Under the pieces are notes generated by a model. It was given only the letters and a program-made list of their open reading frames with translations. It did no database searches and was not told the origin of the DNA. From an uncultured Collinsella sp. (GTDB lineage: Bacteria > Actinomycetota > Coriobacteriia > Coriobacteriales > Coriobacteriaceae), in NCBI GenBank assembly GCA_958415625.1, contig CATYZI010000011.1, positions 1 through 64,000 of the forward strand: a stretch of 64,000 nt of DNA, read 5' to 3'. Shown here piece after piece: positions 29,901 through 36,347 of the stretch (position 1 is the first letter of the stretch; the number at the start of each line of letters is the position of its first letter). Position numbers and translations under genes: made by a program.

Positions 29901-32900
29901 CGTGACGTTCACGGACGGCAGGGCGACCTTCACGCTCAAGCACGGCGGGGAGAAGACCGTCGCCGGCCTGCCCGTGGGCGCGCGTTACACCGTGACCGAG
30001 GACGCCGCCGAGGGCTACGCGACCATGGTCGACGGGGCGGCCGGCTCCAAGGCCGAGGGCACCGTGACCGAGGGCGGCGCGACCGTCGCGTTCACCAACA
30101 CGTACGGCACGGCCACCGAGGGCAGGGACGTCTCCACCGGGGGGCTCTTCACCAAGACGCTCGAGGGCCGCGACTGGGCGGAGGGCGACAGCTTCCAGTT
30201 CACGCTCACGGGCGAGGGCGGCGCGCCCATGCCCGAGGGCTCCGCCGACGGCTCCAAGACCGTCAGCGTGACGGCTGCCGGGACCAAGGCGGGCGAAAAG
30301 GTCGCCTTCGACTTCGGCTCCATCCGCTACACGCTTAACGACATCAAGGACGCCGGGTTCGCCGAGGTCGGCGGCAAGCGCGTGCGCGCCAAGACCTTCA
30401 CCTACACGGTGCGCGAGGTCAGGCCCGCTGACGGCTCGGCCATCGCCGGCGTGGACTACGACGGCCATGCCGCCACGATGACGGTGACCGTGACCGACGA
30501 CGGCTCGGGTAACCTCACGGCCTCGACGCCCGCGATCGCGCAGGCGAGCGGCGGCGACTTCGTGAACACCTACACGACCGGGCTCGACTACTCGGCCCGC
30601 GCGGGCGTGCGCCTGTCCAAGACGCTTACCGGCCGCGCCATGGAGGCGGGGCAGTTCGCCTTCACCGTGACCGCCGACGACGAGACGGCCGCCAAGCTCG
30701 GCCTCAAGACCGGCAAGGATGTCTACACCGTAGCCGCGGCAGATGACGGAGAGGCCGACCTGGTCGACCTCATCGGCGGTGCCGCGGAGGGCGACGTGAA
30801 GTTCACCGACGCCGACGCGGGCAAGACCTACAGCTTCACCGTCACCGAGACCAAGCTCGGCGGCGAGGGCTACACCAACGACACCGCGCCGCGCACGGTG
30901 ACCATCGCGCCCGGCTACGACGCCGCGACGGGCAAGCTCACGGTCGCGACCACGGTTGCCAAGGACGGTGTCGAGGTCGCACGCAGCGAGGTCTCCACGG
31001 CGGATGACGCCACGTCGGCGCCCGCGCCCGTGACGGTCGCGTTCCAGAACTCCTACGAGGCCACCGGCGTGCTCGGCGGCGAGGGCAACGTGGCAATTAA
31101 CGCCACCAAGACGCTGACGGGCCGCGCCGCGGCGGCGGGCGAGTTCTCGTTCTCCGTCCGCGATGCCCGGGGCAACGTGGCCGCGACCGCGACCAACCGG
31201 GCCTCCGGCGACGGCGAGGCCGCGGGACTCGCGTTCTCGCCCATCTCCTACACCACCGACGCTCTCGAGCGGATGGTGGCGGACGGCACCGCCACCAGGG
31301 CCGCCGACGGCTCCTGGGTCATTCCCTATACCGTATCCGAGGACGGCACGGACCGGCTGCCCGCGGGCGTGACGGCGGTCGCCTCGAGCTTCGGCATCAC
31401 GGTCAAGATGGCGGATGACGGCAAGGGCGGGCTGGATGTGGCCGTGGTCTACCCCGAGGGCTCCGGCGGCACGCTGTCGTTCGTGAATGCCTATAGAGCC
31501 GGCGAGGCGACGGTTGACCTCGCGGGCACCAAGACGCTGGCGCTCGGCCAGGCCGGTCTCGGCCTGGCGCAGGCCGACATCGCGGGCAAGTACACCTTTA
31601 AGATTGAGCCGCTGGACGGCGCGCCCGCACTGGTCGACGCTTCGGGTAAGACAGTGACCGAGGCGACCAACGACGCCGCCGGCAACGTCGAGCTGGGCCA
31701 CGTCACGTTCAGGCAGCCGAGCGACCTCGACGACGTCGAGATCGACCGCGACGGCCTGCGCACCAAGACGTTCGCCTACCGGGTGAGCGAGTCCGGCTCG
31801 GTCGACGGCGTGGCCAACGACGCGACGGCGACCAGGACCTTCACGGTCAGGGTGGTCGAGGACACCAACGCGGGCACGCTCGCCGCGGAGGTCCTGCCCG
31901 CAGAGGGCACGCCCGAGGGCAAGGGCGCGTTCGAGTTCACCAACACCTACGGCGTGAACCCGACGCCGAGCTCCGTCACCGACCAGATCACGGTGAGCAA
32001 GAAGCTCGAGGGCCGTGACCTGGCCGAGGGCGAGTTCGAGTTCCAGCTGGTCGAGATTGCCGCCGACGGCAGTGAGAGCGTCGCGGCGACGGGCAGGAAC
32101 GCCGCCGACGGCACGGTCGCGCTCAGCCCCGTCACCTACACCGCGCCCGGCACGCACGGCTACGAGCTGCGCGAGGTCGCCGGCACGGCGGGCGGCGTGA
32201 CGTACGACAGGGCGACGTACCGCGTGCGCACGACGGTCACCGATGCCAAAAACGGCACGCTCACCATCAAACACGAGCTTGTGGATGCCGAGGGCAATCC
32301 CACGGGAGGCGACTCGGTGACGTTCACCAACGGCTACGAGGCCGCGCCCGTCACCCTCAAGCTGGGCGCCGCCAAGGTGCTCAAGGGCGCCGAGCTCAAG
32401 GCGGGTCAGTTTAGCTTTGAGCTCAAGAGCCTGGATGGCAAGGTCATGTCGACCGCCAGGAACGCCGCCGACGGTAGCGTCACGTTCGACGCGCTGACCT
32501 TCAAGCAGGCCGGCACCTACACCTTCACGGTGAGCGAGGTCGACGACGGCCAGGCGCACGTGACCTACGACAGGGCCGTGCGTAAGATCGTCGTCACGGT
32601 GAGCGACGAGGACGCTGACGGCACCAAGACGGGCTACCTGTCGGCGAAGGTCTCCTACGAGGGCGGCGCCAACGTGCCGCCGGTCTTCACCAACAGCTAC
32701 GCCGAGGAGCCCGGGACCCCCGGCACCCCCGAGAACCCCGGCACGCCGGGCGGCGGTTCGGGCGGCGGTTCCGATAGCGGCTCCGGCAGCGGCGGCTCCG
32801 GCGGCAGCTCCAAGGGCGGTATGCCCGACACCGGCGACCGCAGCCTGCCGGTTGAGGCACTCGGCGCCATGGCCGGCATCGGCGCGCTGGCCGTCGCGGG

Positions 32901-32931
32901 CGGCGCGGTCCTGTACCGCAGGCGCCGCTAG
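20962..32931 (+). CDS. Giant sortase-anchored pilin-like adhesin
   Basis: A 3989-residue surface protein. A long signal peptide has its hydrophobic core at VLRVLAVPLAACALMF and probable cleavage near residue 47. A fibro-slime-like domain around residues 290-335 contains FKFSGDDDVWVYIDGVLVGD. SpaA/Cna-B-like domains start near 402 and 702. From about residue 1130 there is a long run of pilin isopeptide (Spy0128/FctA-like) domains, recognisable by K-x-L-E-G-R starts such as VLEGREWADGD and TLEGRDWAEGDSF and by FTNxY ends; I count about 15. Two DUF11-like domains interrupt them at about 2410-2670. The tail has a Gly/Ser spacer, the sortase motif MPDTG (about 3954-3958), a hydrophobic helix and RRRR. 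ATG 20962 follows GGGAGG. No sortase gene lies in the window. Confidence 0.9.
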   Translation: MNRVCARAREMLKPFGKKTNTAKRVLRVLAVPLAACALMFGATSASAAVSDHTVQTVNPTGTTVNLFDYWVVDGDNDSSKNVNNDNKNDNTGINKDHQLKFNGGAGTGINKWTGRSNINGFGRLSFVENTLVNGYPSIKAGTHTSQGQGVNYTDESLAYLFNNDSQANGKQNGKAVYNNVKGLFQLKDGYYVYDSYGSDGNSGNYAVYNSATNSFDVYDKAGVYKGDASKETNLGQFFPFDSASKVFDENGNNLSPKKIVDGSTDLNHHFGMSMTTEFVQPNGGKTTKGEDMIFKFSGDDDVWVYIDGVLVGDLGGIHEKATLEIDFATGAVHIGHVDNANDAEKTIQDTTIKAMFEAAGADTKNFRDNTFRDSTKHTLSFFYLERGAGASNMSLKFNLTTLPSSEVEKVDQNGEAVQGATFKLYRSNGPDADWNAGELVAQGTTDAKGQLVLLKSDGKSDGSVLSFDEEHAAGHDYFVLKEVGLPVGYRSSLTSSTSATPGELHLQYKQAASGTGGVVVAPQTTVTTADGKQWTGSRMWLNGGYLAAKETISLSKDKKDNKGKAISSGTTFAVVLKLTGAGEDHTSEDAWTAVTGNPLDGYKLCSKHGIAGAVEAAQSADTSVFAVNTKGDYEVTVRSLPGDIEKYAAMLQDKSQSEYTVAAYHTTASSLAEATTENTSMVEYQSINRQFSTVIHLTNVQNRLFVQKVDDLGEPVNGATFELYKADDVTGNSPSTYAIKPNATPYDTVRAKGMTYPYEIKGAACFPLDSNNHAPLTKGTYYLRESVSPDGYEINNTITKVIVDDSGVYVDAGEKGDDVLSLSGPGSLIASLAQFGSPGSIDNTLTHIKGKLQSATNTDDKGNLAWAQTSTAKGVTPTLADGLMHMRYEEKTQGTKTVLRYVEDKGVRDGQLATIFADTGINRMALYQDDDVTNGTDLGTLQLNHLFTTATAVQYTDRRVARLQVTKTVTADDGLTAPTKDAKGEDLTFTFKFTLPESQKGYEVHVFDANGEAVGNSFTLKNGGTHSIKAGETIRVYDLKQGDKYSVSELTTKGEESNGNVLASIVNTVTGSADESVLPAGFRLVSRRAGGEEQFGTGNTIEGTIAALVGGNIPASNKLEFTNNYSASSVTLDAQSGLSAKKVLEGREWADGDTFTAQLTAEDGVPMPEGARSKVATVELTMKAQTATFGDITYDKPGTYAYTIKEVVPGSDAGADGISYSAASYTATVVVEDNHAGALVVTSVKVTQVRDDAGAETNREVSEKVATFTNHYDEHERDIIIHAQKNLTDKAGTFPLAQNTFSFTLEGMGGYANASATFSPNTVDASIKAPMPQGAEGNIATVGNNADGTVTWPAISYTAKPDAGRAYVYKFAENSGSVAGMTYDGSVYYAVVRNAEKGAGIETSIEYYKTAANGSVEQLKTNVTPSFTNKYSVDPTSVTLQGQKAVSGRDWNQGESYTFNLTAATDDASTTGLDKTTKQAVKDGAVAIGTNQAVASAPESGRVASFAFSTEAAPTVTFNRAGTFSFNITEDTAQDSQASMYMDKHTARATVVVTDLDKGTHTGKLRVSSVTYSNTDASDADKAVTDKAAFTNAYHASGTFGGVTVSKTLEGRASTAGQFTFAVTGLWYNGAQTSVDGAEANLSNKAAKAGVSGAVVGTNGAEKFFARTITERDLGHTFAYRIHENQPVAAGYTYDTGYTGDAIVLVKVLARGDDPAKLYTVTTVLKGAGVTAVLGDAGDASALTDEKIAELKQDANTYAQQYDASEAGTTTPAVSFVNRYEARLDYGAAGGLKIEKTLTYPEGATVFGSPKSMFRYIVKPADETSAKKVGITMDGKVFETANVEANTPKTVSLVPERGLTFTQNDAGKTFTYTVAEIDDKATGYTYDKTVHTVKAVVADNGDGTLKVTTSVSKTVDGKDELEGQWIYPSDATSTGVATVKFKNTYTVTEAATYTPSVTKVVAGADAEGKFAFTMTAADDVTKAAIDNSLVTGSSMSAENSYVEQAFTRDSLADGAHDEVKFSKLTFNAPGTYAFAITERVPNSGIGEWKYDTHAYTVTVTVTDEGGKLVARADGTTGANGFIFTNSYRTSTSYELQGGLEIVKTLEGKDLHAGMFGFTVTGEDEASTEKLNKLLRADKGKLIVTNDEPQADGASHTGILGGLTFTTNDVDKTFTYKVVENMGNKDGYKYDSTYWTVAIAVNKRTDGSGSLYTVTTVKHFAADGTELSKDEKNSVGGPVEARVSFTNSYAASGTFDGLTAEKVMDSGDKIEAGQYTFDVYAEKVDGSPQWMDKGTTQASDNRTATVDFGKVYFKLGDAASGSHGLTIDLTRAVNDGVATKRHNADHTTTYSFNLVAKERLTNLPDGVRPVDTSATCRVLLEVTDDNNGNLTSKVTYRDGTEDGKIVFHNTRDKVKTIGTVAEPSVDIDGQLLSVGDSYVYTINWVNNEADDSGTANVTVTDELPAGVVFEAFEGENADKGAADGQSLTWNLGQQPAGSYGSVRVRVKITEDAVKDAQSAVGTIDNTATVTVGKKSYTGTTTNYVPKKSESDAQDSTGSGVALGDELTYTISYKNTEGAPATVTISDTVPAGTEFVEFAGDHKDAGSKDKDGNLTWKLTDVPAGEEGTVQFKVRVTEDAFKSGGASGDISNQASVTVGNNPAVKTNTTTDEVSDGRLTLSKTVTAAEGITAPNKEFTFKVLLYQADGTTPLAGTFAYAGRPNGTNGTYVSGQIKSGDTIALKAGGSVTVTVPVGAHYEVQELDSKGSLMTSEDGFAVADKTNPQKGTVKQATQADFTNAYSVESTKVESAFKVQKKISGRNWTKADAFTMTLTAEGEAPMPEGAKEDVATITLKKDVQVGNFGTIEYTKPGTYTYVIAEQAGDETALTFSKATYRATVTVTDDGAGKLTAKTKIAQLTDDAGDAVERTAEAAVFTNTAKTGALTVKKTVVGGDSQREFGFTVALTDGDGEPVSGTFGEGEGAVTFTDGRATFTLKHGGEKTVAGLPVGARYTVTEDAAEGYATMVDGAAGSKAEGTVTEGGATVAFTNTYGTATEGRDVSTGGLFTKTLEGRDWAEGDSFQFTLTGEGGAPMPEGSADGSKTVSVTAAGTKAGEKVAFDFGSIRYTLNDIKDAGFAEVGGKRVRAKTFTYTVREVRPADGSAIAGVDYDGHAATMTVTVTDDGSGNLTASTPAIAQASGGDFVNTYTTGLDYSARAGVRLSKTLTGRAMEAGQFAFTVTADDETAAKLGLKTGKDVYTVAAADDGEADLVDLIGGAAEGDVKFTDADAGKTYSFTVTETKLGGEGYTNDTAPRTVTIAPGYDAATGKLTVATTVAKDGVEVARSEVSTADDATSAPAPVTVAFQNSYEATGVLGGEGNVAINATKTLTGRAAAAGEFSFSVRDARGNVAATATNRASGDGEAAGLAFSPISYTTDALERMVADGTATRAADGSWVIPYTVSEDGTDRLPAGVTAVASSFGITVKMADDGKGGLDVAVVYPEGSGGTLSFVNAYRAGEATVDLAGTKTLALGQAGLGLAQADIAGKYTFKIEPLDGAPALVDASGKTVTEATNDAAGNVELGHVTFRQPSDLDDVEIDRDGLRTKTFAYRVSESGSVDGVANDATATRTFTVRVVEDTNAGTLAAEVLPAEGTPEGKGAFEFTNTYGVNPTPSSVTDQITVSKKLEGRDLAEGEFEFQLVEIAADGSESVAATGRNAADGTVALSPVTYTAPGTHGYELREVAGTAGGVTYDRATYRVRTTVTDAKNGTLTIKHELVDAEGNPTGGDSVTFTNGYEAAPVTLKLGAAKVLKGAELKAGQFSFELKSLDGKVMSTARNAADGSVTFDALTFKQAGTYTFTVSEVDDGQAHVTYDRAVRKIVVTVSDEDADGTKTGYLSAKVSYEGGANVPPVFTNSYAEEPGTPGTPENPGTPGGGSGGGSDSGSGSGGSGGSSKGGMPDTGDRSLPVEALGAMAGIGALAVAGGAVLYRRRR

Positions 32932-32942
32932 CGATATGGGCG

Positions 32943-32977
32943 AGTGGGGCGAATCCATCCGATGGGTTCGCCCCACT
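32943..32977 (+). terminator. Hairpin after adhesin gene
   Basis: AGTGGGGCGAA and TTCGCCCCACT are perfect 11-base arms just after the stop codon. The following T-run is absent because the -35 box of the SRP RNA promoter begins there, so the two signals are packed together. Confidence 0.6.
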
Positions 32978-33005
32978 TGCCGTGGCGGGCGGGAGCAGGT
33001 AAGAT
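32977..33005 (+). promoter_or_regulatory. Promoter of SRP RNA gene
   Basis: TTGCCG (32977-32982) and TAAGAT (33000-33005) have a 17-base spacer. Predicted transcription start is about 33012, at the base of the SRP RNA stem. Confidence 0.7.
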
Positions 33006-33012
33006 ATACCGA

Positions 33013-33135
33013 GCGCCTAGCGCGTTCGATGGGTTCGGATGACGACATGTTCCGAATCTGGTCAGGTCCGGAAGGAAGCAGCCATAAGGAGCCTCTGTCG
33101 GGCATCCGAATCCATCGAGCGCGAAGGCGCTTTTT
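33013..33135 (+). ncRNA. ffs: Signal recognition particle RNA (small bacterial type)
   Basis: The SRP RNA domain IV core GGTCAGGTCCGGAAGGAAG (from 33060) is intact; it binds Ffh. Flanks pair along the molecule: TTCGGATG against CATCCGAA, TCGATGG against CCATCGA, and GCGCC (33013) against GGCGC (33126-33130). A run of Ts ends the gene. The RNA directs membrane and secreted proteins to the translocon. Confidence 0.95.
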
Positions 33136-33283
33136 GGTGCCGCGGCTACCCGCGAGTGCCGGCAGGGTCACATTTATCTGAATAATTTAATCCCGTGCCT
33201 TTTGCTGCTCGCTGGCGTTGTCTGGAGCACGGTGACTATGTGGTTTAAGAGGCGGCGGTGCTGTTGCTTGGATTTTGCAGTTA

Positions 33284-33325
33284 AAGAGGCCCGTTTCCCT
33301 AGGTGGGGAAACGGGCCTCTTTTTG
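33284..33325. terminator. Strong hairpin terminator
   Basis: AAGAGGCCCGTTTCCC and GGGAAACGGGCCTCTT form long arms with TTTTT on the plus strand and A-rich sequence on the other. It lies between the SRP RNA gene and the convergent coiled-coil gene and may serve both. Confidence 0.85.
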
Positions 33326-33367
33326 TCTCTGGGCTTGTGGATTGGCGGGGACAATAGCCGCTGGCAG

Positions 33368-34381
33368 CTATTTTGAGTTCTTGAGGCGGCGTGTGGCTGT
33401 GGCGGTTATTCCGAGGCCTGCGGCGGCGATTCCTGCGAGTGCGATTGCGCTCGGTGCTGCGTCGCCCGTGTTCGCGAGCTTGCCGGCGGTCGTATCTGCT
33501 TGCTTGCCGCTGCTCGAGGTCGCCTGCTTGGTGGAGCTTGGCAGGGTGTCTTTGCCGGTTGCAGGTGAGCTAACGGGCGGTGTCGCCTCGGCGGGTTGCG
33601 TTGAGCCGGAGGGAGGCACTGTCTCGGTCGGTTTCGTTATCTCGGGCGAGGTGGCCTTGTCTGCCGCGGCCTTAGCCTCTTCGTATGCCTTGCAGGCGTC
33701 GTCATAGGCCGCTTGCGCCTTTTCCAAATCGCCGAGGAGCGCATCTCGCTTGGCTATGTCCTCATCGATGTGGGCTTTAGCTTCCTGCGCCTCACTTTCG
33801 GAATCCTGAACCTGTCTTTCCTGGCTTTCGAGCCGGCGTCGGTAGGAGTGAAGATCATCTTCACAAGATTTCTCTCGCCTTTCTGCCGACATGATCTCAC
33901 GTCGCAACTGCTTAATATGCTCTTTAGTAGCTGTGCTGGGCTCCTCGTCGCCGAGTGCTTCAAGTGCCTTATCTAATTCTGCCTGAAGGCCGCTTGTCCG
34001 GTTGATGGCCTCGTCGTATTTGGCTTGGGCTGCATCGACGTCCGCTTGCATGGCGGGAAGGGATTCCCTCAATTCGGCGGCTTGCGCCGCCATCTTGTCG
34101 CGGAGCTCCTGAAAACGGGCAATGTCATCATCGATTGCCGCAAGTTTCTCGGGACTTGCGGCAACTTTTGCGGCCTCGAGGTTTTTGAGCGCTTCCTGCA
34201 TGGCTGCATACGCTTTTTCTTTTGCGGCGGCCGCGTCTTCCGCCTGCAAGGCAACTGCACCGGTGGGGGAGCTGGTTTCTGCCGCGATCGCCGTTACGGG
34301 GGCGATTCCCGCGACAAGTGCCGCGGAAAGGGCGATGCCCACGGTTGCTCGTCTTGCACTTCTTGCGAGAATGTCGTTCAT
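33368..34381 (-). CDS. Coiled-coil surface protein with LAxTG anchor, copy 1
   Basis: A 337-residue protein with a signal peptide (hydrophobic core VGIALSAALVAGIAPVTAIA), then a long, strongly helical Ala/Glu/Lys-rich region (about residues 45-250) predicted to be coiled coil, a Pro/Ser/Thr-rich wall-spanning stretch, and a sortase-type tail: LANTG at about 302-306, hydrophobic helix, then RRLKNSK. It should be attached to the cell wall. A second, almost identical gene begins 28 bases upstream, so this is the downstream member of a tandem duplication. Function unknown; an adhesin or cell-wall-associated spacer is possible. Confidence 0.8.
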   Translation of the reverse strand: MNDILARSARRATVGIALSAALVAGIAPVTAIAAETSSPTGAVALQAEDAAAAKEKAYAAMQEALKNLEAAKVAASPEKLAAIDDDIARFQELRDKMAAQAAELRESLPAMQADVDAAQAKYDEAINRTSGLQAELDKALEALGDEEPSTATKEHIKQLRREIMSAERREKSCEDDLHSYRRRLESQERQVQDSESEAQEAKAHIDEDIAKRDALLGDLEKAQAAYDDACKAYEEAKAAADKATSPEITKPTETVPPSGSTQPAEATPPVSSPATGKDTLPSSTKQATSSSGKQADTTAGKLANTGDAAPSAIALAGIAAAGLGITATATRRLKNSK

Positions 34382-35231
34382 CTCGGCACCTCATTTCAAG
34401 GGTCGGCAGCTATTTTGAGTTCTTGAGGCGGCGTGTGGCTGTGGCGGTTATTCCGAGTCCTGCGGCGGCGATTCCTGCGAGTGCGATTGCGCTCGGCGCT
34501 GCGTCGCCCGTGTTTGCGAGCTTGCCGGCGGTCGTATCTGCTTGCTTGCCGCTGTTCGAGTTCGCCTGCTTGATGGAGCTTGGCGGGGTGTCTTTGCCGG
34601 TTGCAGGTGAGCTAACGGGCGGTGTCGCCTCGGCCGGTTGCGCCGAGTTGGAGGGAGGCGTCGTCTCGGTCGGTTGCGTTATCTCGGGCGAGGTGGCCTT
34701 GTCTGCCGCGGCCTTTGCCTCTTCGTATGCCTTGCAGGCGTCGTCATAGGCCGCTTGCGCCTTTTCCAAATCGCCGAGGAGCGCATCTCGCTTGGCTATG
34801 TCCTCATCGATGTGGGCTTTAGCTTCCTGCGCCTCACTTTCGGAATCCTGAACCTGTCTTTCCTGGCTTTCGAGCCGGCGTCGGTAGGAGTGAAGATCAT
34901 CTTCACAAGATTTCTCTCGCCTTTCTGCCGACATGATCTCACGTCGCAACTGCTTAATATGCTCTTTAGTAGCTGTGCTGGGCTCCTCGTCGCCGAGTGC
35001 TTCAAGTGCCTTATCTAATTCTGCCTGAAGGCCGCTTGTCCGGTTGATGGCCTCGTCGTATTTGGCTTGGGCTGCATCGACGTCCGCTTGCATGGCGGGA
35101 AGGGATTCCCTCAATTCGGCGGCTTGCGCCGCCATCTTGTCGCGGAGCTCCTGAAAACGGGCAATGTCATCATCGATTGCCGCAAGTTTCTCGGGACTTG
35201 CGGCAACTTTTGCGGCCTCGAGGTTTTTGAG

Positions 35232-35979
35232 TTCAAGACTTTAGTCTGCTGGGCGCGCAGCGGCCAGCTTCAACCCACCCGCTATGCGGGTGGAGACAAA
35301 CGGCTTTACAAAGCCACCCCTCCGACCGATATTGACGATTGTTCAGGCCGTCAGGAATTCGAGTCGAAGGGGTGGTCGCCATGGCCCAGAAGGCCTACAG
35401 CCTTTCCCACACGAAGTGGATGTGCAAGTACCACATCGTGTTCACGCCGAAGTATAGGCGCAAAGTCATCTACAACCAAATCAGGAGCGACATAGGGGAG
35501 ATCCTCAGGAAGCTGTGCGAGTACAAGGGGATCGAGATAATCGAGGGGCACCTGATGCCCGACCACGTGCACGTGCTGCTGGCGATCCCGCCGAAGTACA
35601 GCGTCGCGAGCGTCATGGGTTACCTGAAGGGGAAGAGCTCGCTGATGATATTCGACAGGCACGCCAACCTGAAGTACAAGTTCGGCAACAGGAAGTTCTG
35701 GGCGGAGGGCTACTACGTGTCCACCGTCGGCCTGAACGAGGCGACGATCGCGAAGTATATCAGGGAGCAGGAGTCCCACGACATCGCGCTGGACAAGCTG
35801 AGCGTGAAGGAGTACGAGGACCCCTTCAAGAGGAGGTGAGCCTGCCGGTTTGACCGGCGCGCCACGGGTCAAGATGCAATAGGCCTGGACGAAGTCCGGG
35901 CCCGCGCCTTTAGACGCGAGCCCGGGGCCCGTGGGTTATACCCTAAGAGCAAACCACCCTTTTTAAGGGTGGTTCTGAT
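35232..35979 (+). mobile_element. IS200/IS605-type insertion sequence, transposase only
   Basis: A 748-bp element identified by comparing the interrupted gene with its intact tandem copy. The left end has a subterminal hairpin CCACCCGC/GCGGGTGG (35275-35293) and the right end AACCACCC/GGGTGGTT (about 35951-35974), as expected for single-stranded-DNA transposons. There is no target duplication. The sequence just left of the element is TTTTTGAG, so the target may be TTGAG or a similar short motif. It carries tnpA only, with no tnpB. Confidence 0.88.
35381..35839 (+). CDS. tnpA: IS200/IS605-family transposase TnpA
   Basis: A 152-residue Y1-type transposase that cuts and joins single-stranded DNA. 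The HUH motif is intact (DHVHVLL, His62 and His64), and the catalytic tyrosine is probably Tyr126 in AKYIREQE. Length matches complete family members, so the element could be active. ATG 35381 is preceded by AAGGGG. Codon use, with many AGG, AAG and ATA codons, differs from the surrounding host genes, consistent with recent arrival. Confidence 0.95.
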   Translation: MAQKAYSLSHTKWMCKYHIVFTPKYRRKVIYNQIRSDIGEILRKLCEYKGIEIIEGHLMPDHVHVLLAIPPKYSVASVMGYLKGKSSLMIFDRHANLKYKFGNRKFWAEGYYVSTVGLNEATIAKYIREQESHDIALDKLSVKEYEDPFKRR

Positions 35980-36347
35980 CGCTTCCTGCATGGCTGCATA
36001 CGCTTTTTCTTTTGCGGCGGCCGCGTCTTCCGCCTGCAAGGCAACTGCACCGGTGGGGGAGCTGGTTTCTGCCGCAATCGCCGTTGCGGGGGCGATTCCC
36101 GCGGCAAGTACCACGGAAAGGGCGATGCCCACGGTTGCTCGTCTTGCTCTTCTTGCGAGAATGTCGTTCATCTCGGCACCTCATTTCAAGGGTTGGCGAC
36201 TCACTTGGTAGCACTAATGAAAGTATATCAGGCGATTAACCTGCTCTTGAATCTCGCCAGAAATAACGAGCTGTTTACGCATGCTCTAGGGCGACAGTAC
36301 TATCATGGTTCGAATTGAGTGTGAATGATGATAGGGAGCGCCTTTTT

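Larger units (their letters stand above)
34410..36171 (-). pseudogene. Coiled-coil surface protein, copy 2, split by IS200-type element
   Basis: Second copy of the neighbouring gene. Its 5' part occupies 35980-36171 (signal peptide and first residues) and its 3' part 34410-35231. Removing 35232-35979 restores a frame of 1014 bases, exactly the length of copy 1. As it stands, translation from ATG 36171 enters the insertion and ends near 35869, giving a secreted but unanchored fragment of about 100 residues. Differences from copy 1 are few (for example an ARRARRATV start against ARSARRATV). The GAGG site eight bases upstream of the ATG is intact. Confidence 0.85.

Noticed and set aside
24187..33171. 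Very long antisense open frames opposite the adhesin gene (about 1035 and 1944 codons)
   Set aside because: They mirror the repeated domains on the plus strand, lack ribosome sites and recognisable motifs, and cross gene boundaries.
33363..36177. Sequencing or assembly duplication of the coiled-coil gene
   Set aside because: Not fully excluded, but the two copies differ at scattered bases and only one carries the insertion sequence, so a real duplication is more likely.
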